This document shows positions 12,527 to 64,000 of a stretch of DNA of 64,000 nucleotides, in pieces. The position numbers and the translations under genes were made by a program. Origin of the DNA: Yamagishiella unicocca (taxonomy: Eukaryota > Chlorophyta > Chlorophyceae > Chlamydomonadales > Volvocaceae); contig BDSL01000138.1 of assembly GCA_003116995.1 (NCBI GenBank), positions 62,001 to 126,000 of the forward strand, in the 5' to 3' direction. How positions within the stretch are numbered: the stretch's first letter is position 1; each line of letters opens with the position of its first letter. The notes under the pieces are model-generated. The model had not been told where the DNA came from, searched no databases, and was given only the letters and a program-made list of their open reading frames with translations.

Positions 12527-12814
12527 GGGCGGTGAATGTAGAATGGTGCATGGCTGGTGACTTTCTATGTACAAACGAGGCAGGGTCGCGCCGACGCTCC
12601 GTCGCTTTGGCGAGGACTGTGGCGGTGACGCGCTCCTCCACAATATGATACTCAATATCTGCTGAGATGGACGGCGGCAGCGTAAGGCTGTCCCCGCGTG
12701 AAGCCTTGACGCGTGCGGGTGCCGTGTCCTACTACTTCACTCGCTATCGCGTGCCTCGCTAGCCCACCTCCCCCAACTCGCAACCTCCCAACTCGCTATG
12801 TCCAACTAGACCGC

Positions 12815-15800
12815 TTAACGCATCATCGTCATCGAGGCCGCACGGTTGCACTGTTGATCAAACTATGTAATCACTATATATACGTGGAAAGGTACACGTG
12901 TTCACGTGTTCACGGACTCACTACCTTGCAGGCTACAACTGAGGTGCTGTACTGCTTCCCAAAGGAGATGACTTGCGACATGAGGTAGCAGTACTGGGTG
13001 GTCTGCAGGCACGCGGACAGCGGCAGCAGCAGCAGGAGTTAGCTGACATACACGTGCGGAGCAGCAGCGGCGTCAGGAGTTAGGGTTAGGTTAGGAGCAG
13101 CCACTTACTCCCCTAGGAAGACAAGGCCCAGCAGACAGCAGCCCGTCATGGGATCGCGCTTCCGGTCGGCACGCCGCGCTGGCTGACTGGCCGCCCACGC
13201 TTAGGCCCACTGACCTACCCACACGGGGCTACCCACACAGCCCACACGCGTCCTGCTCTAGCACACTCCTCAGCACACTCCTTAACACACTCCTTAGCAC
13301 TCTTCATTCATTCCCAGACGCACATACCTTGTAGTAGTACCCTTGGCAAGACGGATTCGACGTGCAGATGCGCTGGCACTCGGCGGCGTTGTACGCGCTG
13401 TCGTGCTTGGTGCTGAGCTTGACCGGCGAGCTCGTCACGTAGGCGCCCCACAAGGACACGCCGTTCTTGCAGCGGTAGCTCTTGGTAGCTGAGGAAAGCC
13501 CGGGTGGGGCGGGGCATGTGAGGAAAGCCCATGTCGGGCGGGGTATGTGAGGAAAGCCCATGTCGGGCGGGGTATGTGAGGAAAGCCCATGTCGGGCGGG
13601 GTATGTGAGGAAAGCCCATGTCGGGCGGGGTATGTGAGGAAAGCCCATGTCGGGCGGGGTATGTGAGGAAAGCCCATGTCGGGCGGGGTATGTGAGGAAA
13701 GCCCATGTCGGGCGGGGTATGTGAGGAAAGCCCATGTGGGGCGGGGCTGGGCGGGGGGCAGCGAGGACACCCGCCTAATGACACATAAGGGGAGCCGGGC
13801 GAGGCGGGTGAGGGTGGCGAGACACCCTCTGGCAAAACATGGGGAATGGAGGGCAGGCGAGCAGCCGTGCTGAGGAGTGGGAACGGCTTGTTGAGTTGGT
13901 GTGCACACAGCGCCGCACGTAACCATTTAGGTGCGGCGGCTCAGAAGGGGGCAGTCCAGCGGGTCTTGGTGACCGGAAGACACGATGGGTGCGACGTGGT
14001 GCCCGTGGGCACACGAGTGGACAGGAGGCGGGTGCAGGTATGGCGGCGTGGAAGCGGCGTCACGCGGCTCAGAAGGAATGTTACGCACCCGCAGGCGATG
14101 GTGGGGGCGGACTCCGGCTTGGAGGCGGCAGCGGAACACCTGGGGGCGGCCGAGGGGGGTTACAGAAAAGAACCGGTTACTCGACATGGGAAGTGTAGCT
14201 GGTGCATAGTTTTCGGGCGCGAGTGAGTGGGGGGGCGCAAGAAGACCCGATTAAACAACGTAGGAGACGGCTGGCAGTTATTTTCGGACACGGGCCCCAC
14301 GGCGGGGGCGGACAGGGTCACGGCGGGGGCGGTAGCAGCTGTCAACGTGAAAAGGTTCCCACAGTACGACCCGATAGTACGACCCGATAGTACGAGCGTG
14401 TGGGGGGAGGGGAACTTGGCGACAGGCAGCTGGCGGCGTTACGAAGCCAGCCACGAAGAGAATAGGACAGTGTGGATGGGAATGTGATGACGCGGTATGA
14501 CAGTGGGAGGAGGCCTTACCCGGGGGAGGAGGCGAGGGCGGGCTTGGGGGCGGCGGTGGTGGTGGCGGTGGTGGCATGTCTGGGGGGCCACACGGGGGAA
14601 TGCACGGGGTGGAGTCGGTTGGTGGAGGGGGTGTCGGGGAACTAGAGCAGGTCGCTGCCGGGGTAATGAGCAGCTGGGTCTCGGTGCAGGTGAACAGAGG
14701 CGTTCTGCTGATGGACTCAAGCGAACACAGGTCTGCTCTTGGTAACCACGCATTGTTTTGTTTTGAGTAAGAAGTTCGTGGTAGCTGCAGTGCGAGCTCC
14801 ATACTTTAGGACAGCGTCTCACTCTCACCCGGAGTGGGGGGCGACAGCGGAGGCGGCGGCGGCGGAGGGGGGGGCGGAGGAGGGGTTGGGGGCGGCGGAG
14901 GGCTAGGGGACGGAGGAGACGGTTGGAGCGGCACCTCTGGAGTAATGGGAAGACAGAAAGTAAGTCGTTAGTGTCACATAAGTGCGGTCGGAAGCACGCA
15001 TAGGATAGGACGCACGGACATAGGATAGGACGCACGGACATAGGATAGGACGCACGGACATAGGATAGGACGCACGGACATAGGATAGGACGCACGGACA
15101 TAGGATAGGACGCACGGACAGCATCTAGGGGCGACGGGTGGGAGGCGGCGGCTGGAGTGGCAAAAGGCGCCTTCACTCCTTACCTGGCGTCGAAGGCGAT
15201 GGTGGTGCGGGAGGCTTTGGCGGCGGAGCGTCAGGCAGACACGGCGTGTTGTCGATTTCTGTCAACAAGAGGGGAATCGACAGTTAGGAACCGGCTTGAT
15301 GTGCAAAGGACGGACGCATTTGAAGACCGTGTGCATAAAGGGGCTTGCAGGCACCGGAACGATTCTCGGGCGGGGGGAAATGGACACCCGGTCGGGAAGG
15401 TTGGGGAAACGTACATTGAAATCGCAGCCCAAAACACAAGCGCAAGACCACCTACGACCAGGGTAAGTAGTAGCGGACAGGGGCCCCTGGACGGTCGTGT
15501 GCAGGTGTCAGGGAGAAGTGGAATGGGCGCACGCTTCCCCGCGCAATTGCGCTACACCCAACTCACGGCAAATGCCCATGCTGAAGACGGAAGCCTTCCT
15601 GCTGCCACCGCATGCGTGCAGTTTGGGGCATTCGGGCTCGCAAACCTTGTCCAGACATTCCAAGGTGCACGTAGTGTCGGCGGGCCAGCCCGCAAGCATT
15701 GCGTTGCTACCGTAGCAGTCCACTTCGTCGACTATGGCGAAGTAGGTCAGGTTAGTTGCTTGCGCTGCCAGGTAGCAATCCAACAGCCACATGTCATCGC

Positions 15801-16332
15801 CGTGCTCTGACCGGGCCAGCAGCAGATAGTCTGCTGGTGAAGCCCACAGGTCGCCTAACGGTGCGGTAAAGCAGCCCTCGTAGCAAACATCGACGGATTC
15901 CTCTGCGATGAGGAGAGCAGGAGGTCGATCCGTAAGGACGTGCAACGTTTGCCTCGCGTTTAACACCCCCAAGGCCGTTGCCTGAGTTCCCATATGTGCT
16001 CAGCAAACGCTGTTGGATGAAAACAAAATGTGTGTGCATGTGGACTTAATTGCCCTACCATTGAGCCTTCGGCTTTGGGTCCGCAGTTCAGCTTTGGCGG
16101 AGATGTCACCCTGCAGTGGCCACGAGAACGTCCTTCCCATTAACTTCGTATTTCCGTTTCCACTACAAGTATTCTAGTAGTTGCGCAGCAGCACCCTGCT
16201 CGCGGCAGTTACATTTATGGCGGGAAAGGTGCGTACCTTACGAAAGTCAACGTCCAGGTGGGAAGCCGACAGGGCGCAGCTTAAAGCTGTCAACAGAATT
16301 CCAGCTGTCAGGAGGAGCCCTGGTTGCCCCAT
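12815..16332 (-). CDS. Secreted WSC-like / proline-rich / PAN-domain protein, 384 aa
   Basis: Nine exons on the minus strand: 16332-16237, 15981-15567, 15258-15184, 14936-14829, 14654-14520, 14139-14089, 13488-13328, 13002-12925 and 12850-12815. They sum to 1,155 bases, exactly 385 codons with the stop, and all phases agree. Residues 1-23 form a signal peptide (MGQPGLLLTAGILLTALSCA, then LSA). Residues about 60-170 are Cys-rich and start CYEGCF, like a WSC carbohydrate-binding domain. Residues 171-294 are a Pro/Ser hinge ([10 protein letters not shown] type) with paired Cys. Residues 294-373 form a PAN/Apple-like domain (ECQRICTSNPSC, YCYLMSQVISFGKQYSTSVV). Likely an extracellular matrix or cell-wall protein that binds glycans; the Hyp-rich hinge is typical of volvocine wall proteins. 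A TATA box lies about 50 bases before the ATG. The PAN label rests on Cys spacing and could instead be a lineage-specific fold. Confidence 0.82.
13328..13488 (-). other. PAN/Apple-like domain, first exon
   Basis: Encodes TKSYRCKNGVSLWGAYV through NPSCQGYYYK and continues in exon 13002-12925. Donor is AAG|GTATGT and acceptor is TTTCCTCAG within the minisatellite-bearing intron. Cys spacing ECQRIC...NPSC fits a PAN helix. Confidence 0.65.
13497..13741. repeat. 29-bp minisatellite, about 8 copies
   Basis: Unit of 29 bases containing GAGGAAAGCCCATGTCGGGC, in the intron just before the PAN exon of the minus-strand gene. All three minus frames read as repeats (HGLSSHTPPDMG). Confidence 0.85.
14089..15258 (-). 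other. Four symmetric proline-rich exons (15258-15184, 14936-14829, 14654-14520, 14139-14089)
   Basis: Each exon begins and ends in phase 1 and encodes a Pro/Ser run closing on a Gly or Ala split by the intron (STPG, TPG, PPPG, PAG). They look like repeated duplication of one hinge exon, some with a Cys pair (TPCLPD, TPCIPPC). Confidence 0.65.
14995..15120. repeat. 20-bp minisatellite, about 6 copies
   Basis: Unit CATAGGATAGGACGCACGGA repeated without change in an intron of the minus-strand gene. Confidence 0.85.
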
Positions 16333-16380
16333 TCTGAAACTGGAAGCGAACAGCGCTTGCAGCCCAACGAGTGCAGCCCG

Positions 16381-16388
16381 TTTATATA
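16381..16388 (-). promoter_or_regulatory. TATA box (TATATAAA) of the WSC/PAN gene
   Basis: Reads TATATAAA on the minus strand about 50 bases upstream of the start codon at 16332. The spacing leaves a short leader of some 20 bases. Confidence 0.5.
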
Positions 16389-19300
16389 ATCTGTCAGACA
16401 GGCGGTCAGCCCGTCCGTAACGTATAATTGAACGATGTCTACAACTAGAGGTTAAGAGTTAAGTCAAGCTAGATGCTGAAGGCTTAAGGGACTGCGGCTG
16501 GTAGATAGCTGTCGGCCGAGCCGGCTGTGCGCTGCGTCGTGGGACGAGCTGGGTCCTAGGGCCGTACTGCCGTAATTTCTAAACTACTCAGCCCTTCAGT
16601 GGTCTTCGAGATTCGCACAGAGGAATGATGTTTAAAATTGCAAGGGAAGCTTTCATCTACAATGGCATTATCAATCAAGGGGGCTGCGATGACAACTGCC
16701 GTTCTTCGTTTCCTTCTCCCTAACTCCCGATCGCGACCGGGTGACCCACCTGGCCAGAGCGGAAGCCGGTTACCGACGGTCATCATCGCGAAGCATGCGG
16801 GAAGGGGAGCGTCAAGAGGTGTTAGGGCCTTGATGTTGGAGCCCAGGTGCTGATACTGCATGCTGTAGCGTAGGTATCTGACACGTATAACAACACATTT
16901 TCCTGGGGCATGCTAAGCGGACGGAGTGGACGGAGCGGACGGGCATGCAAGCGTTTTTTCAGCCGGATCTTGCCGGCTGTCTGCGATGCTCGGACACCCG
17001 AGACGATTCGGTGATGCGCTGGCCGCTTCTTTCCTTGCAACCCTCTGGGCTGTGAAACAGCCTTAGCAGTAGACTTAGGTGTTCTAGGGCGTCCTTAACT
17101 TCAATGCCCCAGCCCGAGTAACGAGACGAATTAGAGGAGAGTCAAATTGACGTTGTCCCCTGTCACCGAGCACGGCATGACACGTTTCAGGGCAACCGAT
17201 CAATCGATTGGGTTTGGAGTGTAGCAAACATACCAGAACGCAGTTTCTCTTTTTCGGTTTCGTACTCATTGAAGGGTTTTATGCGCCCTGGCTCGTACTG
17301 ACAGGGGCGTAAAGGCTGGTGCGGGGTTCATCAGCAACCTCAAGTATGAAATCTGCTATCACCTGCATTTGCAATCCCTTCCCAGGCAAATTAACCACGC
17401 AGCGTGGTAAAGCTTTGGCGTCCTTCGCTGTGGTAGATATGTGGAAAGGATATGGGTAAAGCCTTGGGTTTGGGGACGGACAGCTTCAGGGAATGCGTCT
17501 TCAGTTAGGTTAACATGGGCGAACGGTGTCGATTCGCTCGGCAGAGAGGTTCCGCAGGTGGATTGAGGTAGCAGCAACTACCTTCCACCGCTTCGCACTG
17601 CTCTGCCTTTCATGGCTCACAGGACAGGAGCGCAGGAGCAAACAGCAGCACCGTGCCACACCGCGCTGCTGTAGCTAATAAGGGTGCTGGTAATAATTAC
17701 AGTGTGCTAGGGGAAGAGCCATCGGGCCAATAGCCTGACATTGGAACTGGCTTCCGGTCGCCTTGGGCGTGAGCGACCGGAGGACATAAGTGATGGGTCA
17801 GACCGGCCCCTGCTTGAGTGGTGGCCGTGTTTCCCCATGCTTCTTGTTTCTCGGTCCTTGGTGGGCCTTGCTCGGAGGTTGCCTTTCCTCGGATGTAAAG
17901 CGCCCAGCGCGCATTTGGTCTGGTTGTGTTGTGTGCCCCCGCGTATCCCGGGCAAGGCAGTTCGCGACAGTTCGCGACTGCCTGCTACGTGTGATACCCA
18001 TATTCATGTAACTAGAACTACTTGTTCCTGAGTCTGGCTCTTGCGTATTAAGGCAGGGCTTGAAGGTTGGGCTGTATTCGGACTCAATCAACTCAACACA
18101 GCTCAACACACTAATCGACCGAGGCTTGGCGCTGCTTGGCGCAAGCGTGAACGGGCGCAAACCCAGAGCAGCGTCAGCAACGAGTCTAGGGTAGCTGCGA
18201 CGCCCGAGCGTGTGCGCGCTTTAGGGTATGTATGTACACTATGATAGGGGGCTCCAGGGGACAGTCCAAGCCGGTACTGTCGAGGCACGTTGACCCTCAC
18301 ATGTCATGTCTTTGCGCGTCCTTGGCCGACTATTTGCCTTTCTATTTACCTTCCCTGATCATCATGATGGCACTTTCTTGCGTTGTATAGTAATTCCTAG
18401 GAGTGGCCTTGCATGGTCCGCCACGGCTGACGCGAATCACCCTCTTTGGCCAGCACGCGACCGCAGCGTAAGCCGTGAATTAAAACCCTCACCATACCTC
18501 GTTATTATGCTACAAGACATCGCCATAGCCCCCATGGTTGGGACCTTGCGCATCCCTGCGTACACATGCGTCGCCCGGCATCGCTCCGGGCGCGGCCTCG
18601 CTTGGCCTCACGCTCGGCTCCTAAACTTAGGCAACCGTGCATAAATCCTGCAATCGGTGGCCGTAACCTCGTAGTGCGTAAAGCGAGCTAAAGCCGGTGC
18701 GTTTCGTTCGGTCCCGAAACAAGTAGATGCATCTGATGGTGAAATGCAAACAGTTACGTACAGTATGCTTTGTATGCATCTTTGCGCTCTGCGCAATCCT
18801 GCGCGACAATGGCTAGACGTGCTAGATAGGCCGCCAGCAACGCTGGTGATGCCGTGGTAGTGCTCTGGCCAGACAGCCCTTTTATGACTGCACTGATATG
18901 CCTACTGTTATGGAGCAGGTAAGCCGGGGCGGCACAGTACCGAGGAGCGTCCGTGACGGGCAAAATTGCGGTCAAGGGATGTCCTGTCCGCAATATGGCG
19001 CAGTTGATTTAGGCACCTTTACGGTGCACATCATAATAATCATACGTTGGGTCCTCTGTAATTTGCGACTGTGCCCTACCGGCTATTTCTACTGCACTGG
19101 TACTACAAAAACATTATGTCGCAAGTGGCGGTGAGGAACCAAGTTAGATTTTGGCAAGCTGGCATACCTTTATAGAGATAATTGGAATCTTGCTGGCCTC
19201 CTACGTGCGTACTAAAGGTGACGCACGGCCTTCGCGACTATCTGTCAATCATTGCTCCGTATAGCTTGTCCTGCTACCACATCTATCAGTACACAATTAA

Positions 19301-19690
19301 ACTAAACTTAGAGCAAATATTCTCTGCCACTTCAAGTAAAAGCCGCCGTTACCCTCTTAAATTGTTCGCTGCAGAAGTGCAGATACGTCGCCAGTGACCG
19401 CCCCTCTGGTGGAGGACCAATCAAACCGCAAACGATTTGAATATCTGTATCTTATCTACTGGTTGACGTTCCGCGACCCTAGCCGGTACAGCGTTATGTC
19501 ATTTTAGGACGATGGCACAGCTGCGCGCAGTCCTGGCCAAATAACTGCAAGAAGCATCAATGCTCGAGTGTATTGGTATTCAATATCTTTGCGTGGTAAG
19601 TTTTGTTGTCAGTCTACATTCCACCCACGTACGGGCTAAGGGTTTCCGACCCACCAATTCCCTGCAGAGCCCAGCCTTGTGCTAGCTCAC
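16389..19690. promoter_or_regulatory. Divergent intergenic region, no gene seen
   Basis: About 3.3 kb between the two divergent genes. It is visibly richer in A/T than the flanking genes and almost free of the C- and G-homopolymer tracts and minisatellites typical of introns here. Open frames are all below 125 codons, overlap on both strands and show no domain. It must contain both promoters; I can place only the TATA box at its left end. Confidence 0.5.
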
Positions 19691-19691
19691 A

Positions 19692-19745
19692 ATGGACGCA
19701 AACCGCGCCGACTACGACTTCGAGCTACCAGGCGACAGACTTTAA
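19692..19745 (+). promoter_or_regulatory. Possible upstream ORF in the channel-gene leader (17 codons)
   Basis: An ATG opens a 17-codon frame ending in TAA just 25 bases before the proposed start at 19771, in another frame. If the transcript begins upstream, this ORF could dampen translation. The transcription start is unknown, so the role is unproven. Confidence 0.3.
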
Positions 19746-19770
19746 TGAATTAGCGCGTCTGGGGAGTGGC

Positions 19771-61337
<41,567 letters not shown>

Positions 61338-64000
61338 GCAACGTGCTCCAGCCAGCAGGCAGTCGGGGGGCCCGGTGGCGCCAAATAGCCACCGGCCCCC
61401 ACCTCATCGTACGGCCCCCACCTCATCCTAAGACCCCCACCTCATCATTGGCAGTTGGCAGTTGGCTGTTGGCTGTTTTGGGCTGTCGCCCACCTGCCGG
61501 TTCGCGCCGCCGGGCCGGGGCTGCTGCTGGGTGCGGCGGTTGCGGCGTCACGCTGACGTGTCATCCGCCCGGTGGGCCGCTCGTTCGAAAAAGGGGGCAA
61601 GCTCGTGAAGCGCGATCGCGCGCCTTGTCTGTGGGGATGGATCGGCGAATGGCGAAGAGGGAGACCGCGATTGGCGGCCTGTGGTGGCGTTGCTGGACAT
61701 GACAGGTGCTGTAGACGTTTGGAGCGCTAATGGTGTTAATGATGACAATGATGAGGGGGCGTGACGGCCCGCCAGAGGCGCAGCACGCGTGTGTTTGATA
61801 TGGGACGGGTCGCTTTTGGCGGTGTGCCGTTAGTTAGTTAATTAAGTTGCATGTTGCACTTCTAACCAACTTGCGCACCTTCTGTTGTCGCGGGACTGTC
61901 AGCAGTGCAACCGAAAAAACCGAGGACCGCGAGAGGGCGTTGTACGTTGGTGGCGTCCTCGACATCAGCAGCAAGCGACGTGTAGTTCATGGTTGTGTGT
62001 GTGTGTGCGTGTGTGTGTGTGTGTGTTTTATAAATGCTGAGCTGAGCCGCGAAGGAGACGGAGCGCAAAGAGACCAAGGAATCCGGAGGCAAGGCGAGGC
62101 GTCAATAGTTACCGAAAGAAGCCCAGAGTGTGTGTGTGTGTGTGTGCCGAGGAGACATGAAACATGAAAGCAAGAAGAGAGAGCGCTAGTTACTAGCAGT
62201 GGGACGTAGCTCATTGCTCAAGCCGTGTGGGTTTGTGGTTTTGGACGGCGGCAAGGCAAACGCGTTTTGGGTTACGGGGCAGAGCCGCAGGTCGGTTGGG
62301 GCGCTTCTCGTGACGAGATGTGACGTGACGTGGCATTTTGCCGTACATACAAACCGCGCGAGTCACCCCCGTTCCGCAACAATAAATGCGGCGCTTTCCC
62401 CGCTACCGCACCGTACTGTACGACAGACGTACGGCAACAGCTGCGCTGCAAAAGTGTGCACTTTGCGCTTGCATTGACACGTGCTGGGGCCCGCGTGTCA
62501 GACCTACCTGCGGACTGCCGCTAACGGCCGAAACGCCTTGCGAGGGGGGAGAGGTGCAAAAGATTTGCACACAAGACAGACGGGAGGGGAGGGAATGTTG
62601 TTTTGTTACACTATTGCTGGTTACACTGTTGCTGTGTCACACTCTTGTTATTGTTGTTGTGTTATTTAGCAGCAAGCCGAGCAGCAGGCGGTTTAGCAGC
62701 AAGCTCGCCATTGGCTTCTGCTTTTCGTCGGAGACCACGGAGCGACTGTGCCATAGCCCCAGGGAGGGTGTTTCCATTTCTTAGGGCACCTGAGGAGACG
62801 CTGTCATGCAGGGTGCCTAGGCCGTTCGTGCTGCGTCTCAATGCAATTGCATTCGATAACGATATTCATATTATATCCCTACGACTGCTGATCCAGCAGC
62901 AACAGCAGCAGCGGCAGCGGAGCCCGGCCTCGACACATGCCGCCTGGCGCTTGTTTGTGCATGTCTTGTGTGCGTGTGACGACGGGGGTGTGTACGGCGG
63001 GTGTGTACGGCGTGGCTGTACGACATGTCTGTCTGCGCATGCGCTTGGGACGCCAGCGTCCGGTGCTCGTCCAGCGATGTATGATTGCTGTGTACGATTA
63101 GGTGTGGGCGCATGTGTGGGTGTGTGTCTGGTTACTTGCTGTGTGTGCATGGTGCTGGCGACTTGTTGAGTGATGCATTGTCGACGGCGCCGACGCCCGC
63201 TCGCTCGGTCGACGGCTTGCGGCGGCGGCGGCGCGGCACTGCGGACCAGCAGCAGCAGCATCCTTTGCAAGCACGCCTCGCCTCGTGACATTGTGTTGGG
63301 AGGCATCATATACATACGACTGTGTCATTCATATTCATACTACTGCTGCGTGGACCTCAACAGTCCGATATGGACCGTTGATGCTCATGCACCGTTGCTG
63401 TTTTACTGCGGTTGGGCAGCGGATGTTGTCGCCACCAACGGTAGAGGGGGAATGGGCAGCAACTGGTTGTGTCCGTGGCCGTGTTGGTGGCACGCCGGAG
63501 GCGTCCGAAATGTAAGCACTCACATGAACCTCGTCACGCGAACTTCGCTCGTATTTCCATGTTACCATACTCAACTTCTTCCATCCCCAACGAGCGCAGC
63601 CGTGCGTGCGCAGCTGAGACAGAGACGGACGCAGCTCGTAGCCTCCGCTTTGCGCCTGTCGCATGGCCCCCAAATCGGCAGCGCGGACGAGGGTTGTGCC
63701 CTCCTCCCCACTTGCATGTACATGGGAGCGCGGGTTGGCTGAGCTGCATGCGACAGGCGGAGGAGGTAGTGCTGAGAGCGAGGAAGCTACCGTCCGGACA
63801 CGTGGCATCTGCGAAGCTGGCGTCCAAACCCTAAGATGCTTTGCGCCCGGACGGGTCGGATCAGTCGTAGGGTCGTAGGGTTATTTCATCCCTCGGGCGG
63901 CGGGGTGTTCCCGCGGGAGGGGGAGGGGGGCAAACCGCCCCGGTGTGTCACGGCAATCGAGAGACGCCGTACGGTGACGCGCAGGAGGTACGTGTCGTAC
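61338..64000. other. Right-end region, no supported gene
   Basis: Contains the 3' untranslated region of the channel gene, the dispersed repeat at 62036-62131 and several (TG)n runs. TGTAA overlaps the stop codon itself, and the next plus-strand TGTAA I see is at 63511-63515, unusually far away, so the transcript end is unclear. Short ORFs here overlap on both strands and show no domain. Confidence 0.5.
62036..62131 (+). repeat. Dispersed ~95-bp repeat, copy 2
   Basis: Close match to 33949-34050. This copy is bracketed on both sides by (TG)n runs (about 61994-62026 and 62128-62146). Confidence 0.75.

Larger units (their letters stand above)
11127..12814. other. Intergenic interval between two converging genes
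   Basis: Holds the 3' untranslated regions of both flanking genes, a (GC)n run at 11224-11241 and a (TG)n run near 11352-11368. Open frames here are short, lack splice-consistent continuations and show no recognisable domain. I see no gene. Confidence 0.5.

Noticed and set aside
13078..13100. Telomere-like GTTAGGGTTAGGTTAGG
   Set aside because: Only about three imperfect units inside an intron; volvocine telomeres use TTTTAGGG, so no interstitial telomere can be claimed.
16556..18650. Several 60-120 codon ORFs in the divergent intergenic region
   Set aside because: No domain, no matching splice continuation, overlapping on both strands, length expected by chance.

Overview
The window looks like nuclear DNA from a volvocine green alga (Chlamydomonas/Volvox group). 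The base composition is very GC-rich, genes carry dozens of short introns with near-consensus GT..AG ends, TGTAA poly(A) signals follow two of the three genes, proteins are rich in Pro/Ser, Gly, Ala and Gln runs, and introns are packed with minisatellites. There are no operons, rRNA, tRNA or CRISPR. The species cannot be fixed from sequence alone.

By hand-splicing with reading-phase bookkeeping I find three protein-coding genes. (1) About 311-11126, plus strand, 5' end outside the window: a WW-domain protein whose tandem WW modules resemble the Cep164 type. It is followed by a Gly/Ala-rich region, duplicated alpha-helical repeats, a His-rich segment and a coiled coil. (2) 16332-12815, minus strand, complete: a 384-residue secreted protein with signal peptide, WSC-like Cys-rich domain, proline-rich hinge split over four exons, and PAN/Apple-like domain. 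(3) 19771-61337, plus strand, complete: one giant gene of about 55 exons encoding roughly 5,227 residues. Its parts in order are an N-terminal hydrophobic anchor, a Pro-rich linker, leucine-rich repeats, a 930-residue Ser-Pro/Pro rod, Ig/HYR-like Cys-rich modules, Ser/Gly linkers, a polycystin (TOP) ectodomain, a polycystin/TRP-type channel core and a long low-complexity cytosolic tail. All spliced exons of gene 3 sum to a multiple of three with no internal stop.

Genes 1 and 2 converge (11127-12814 between them) and genes 2 and 3 diverge from a 3.4 kb, less GC-rich interval. The right end (61338-64000) has no supported gene. The theme may be ciliary/extracellular-matrix: a Cep164-type WW protein belongs to basal bodies, and LRR and WSC domains together with a polycystin channel are the ingredients of animal polycystin-1. 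Here they are split between adjacent genes. That functional link is inference.

The most unusual DNA-level pattern is in the introns. Several short repeat families recur, always in one orientation near the 5' end of introns and as the reverse complement near the 3' end, so intron ends could pair or may derive from mobile introner-like units. Some introns use GC-AG ends.
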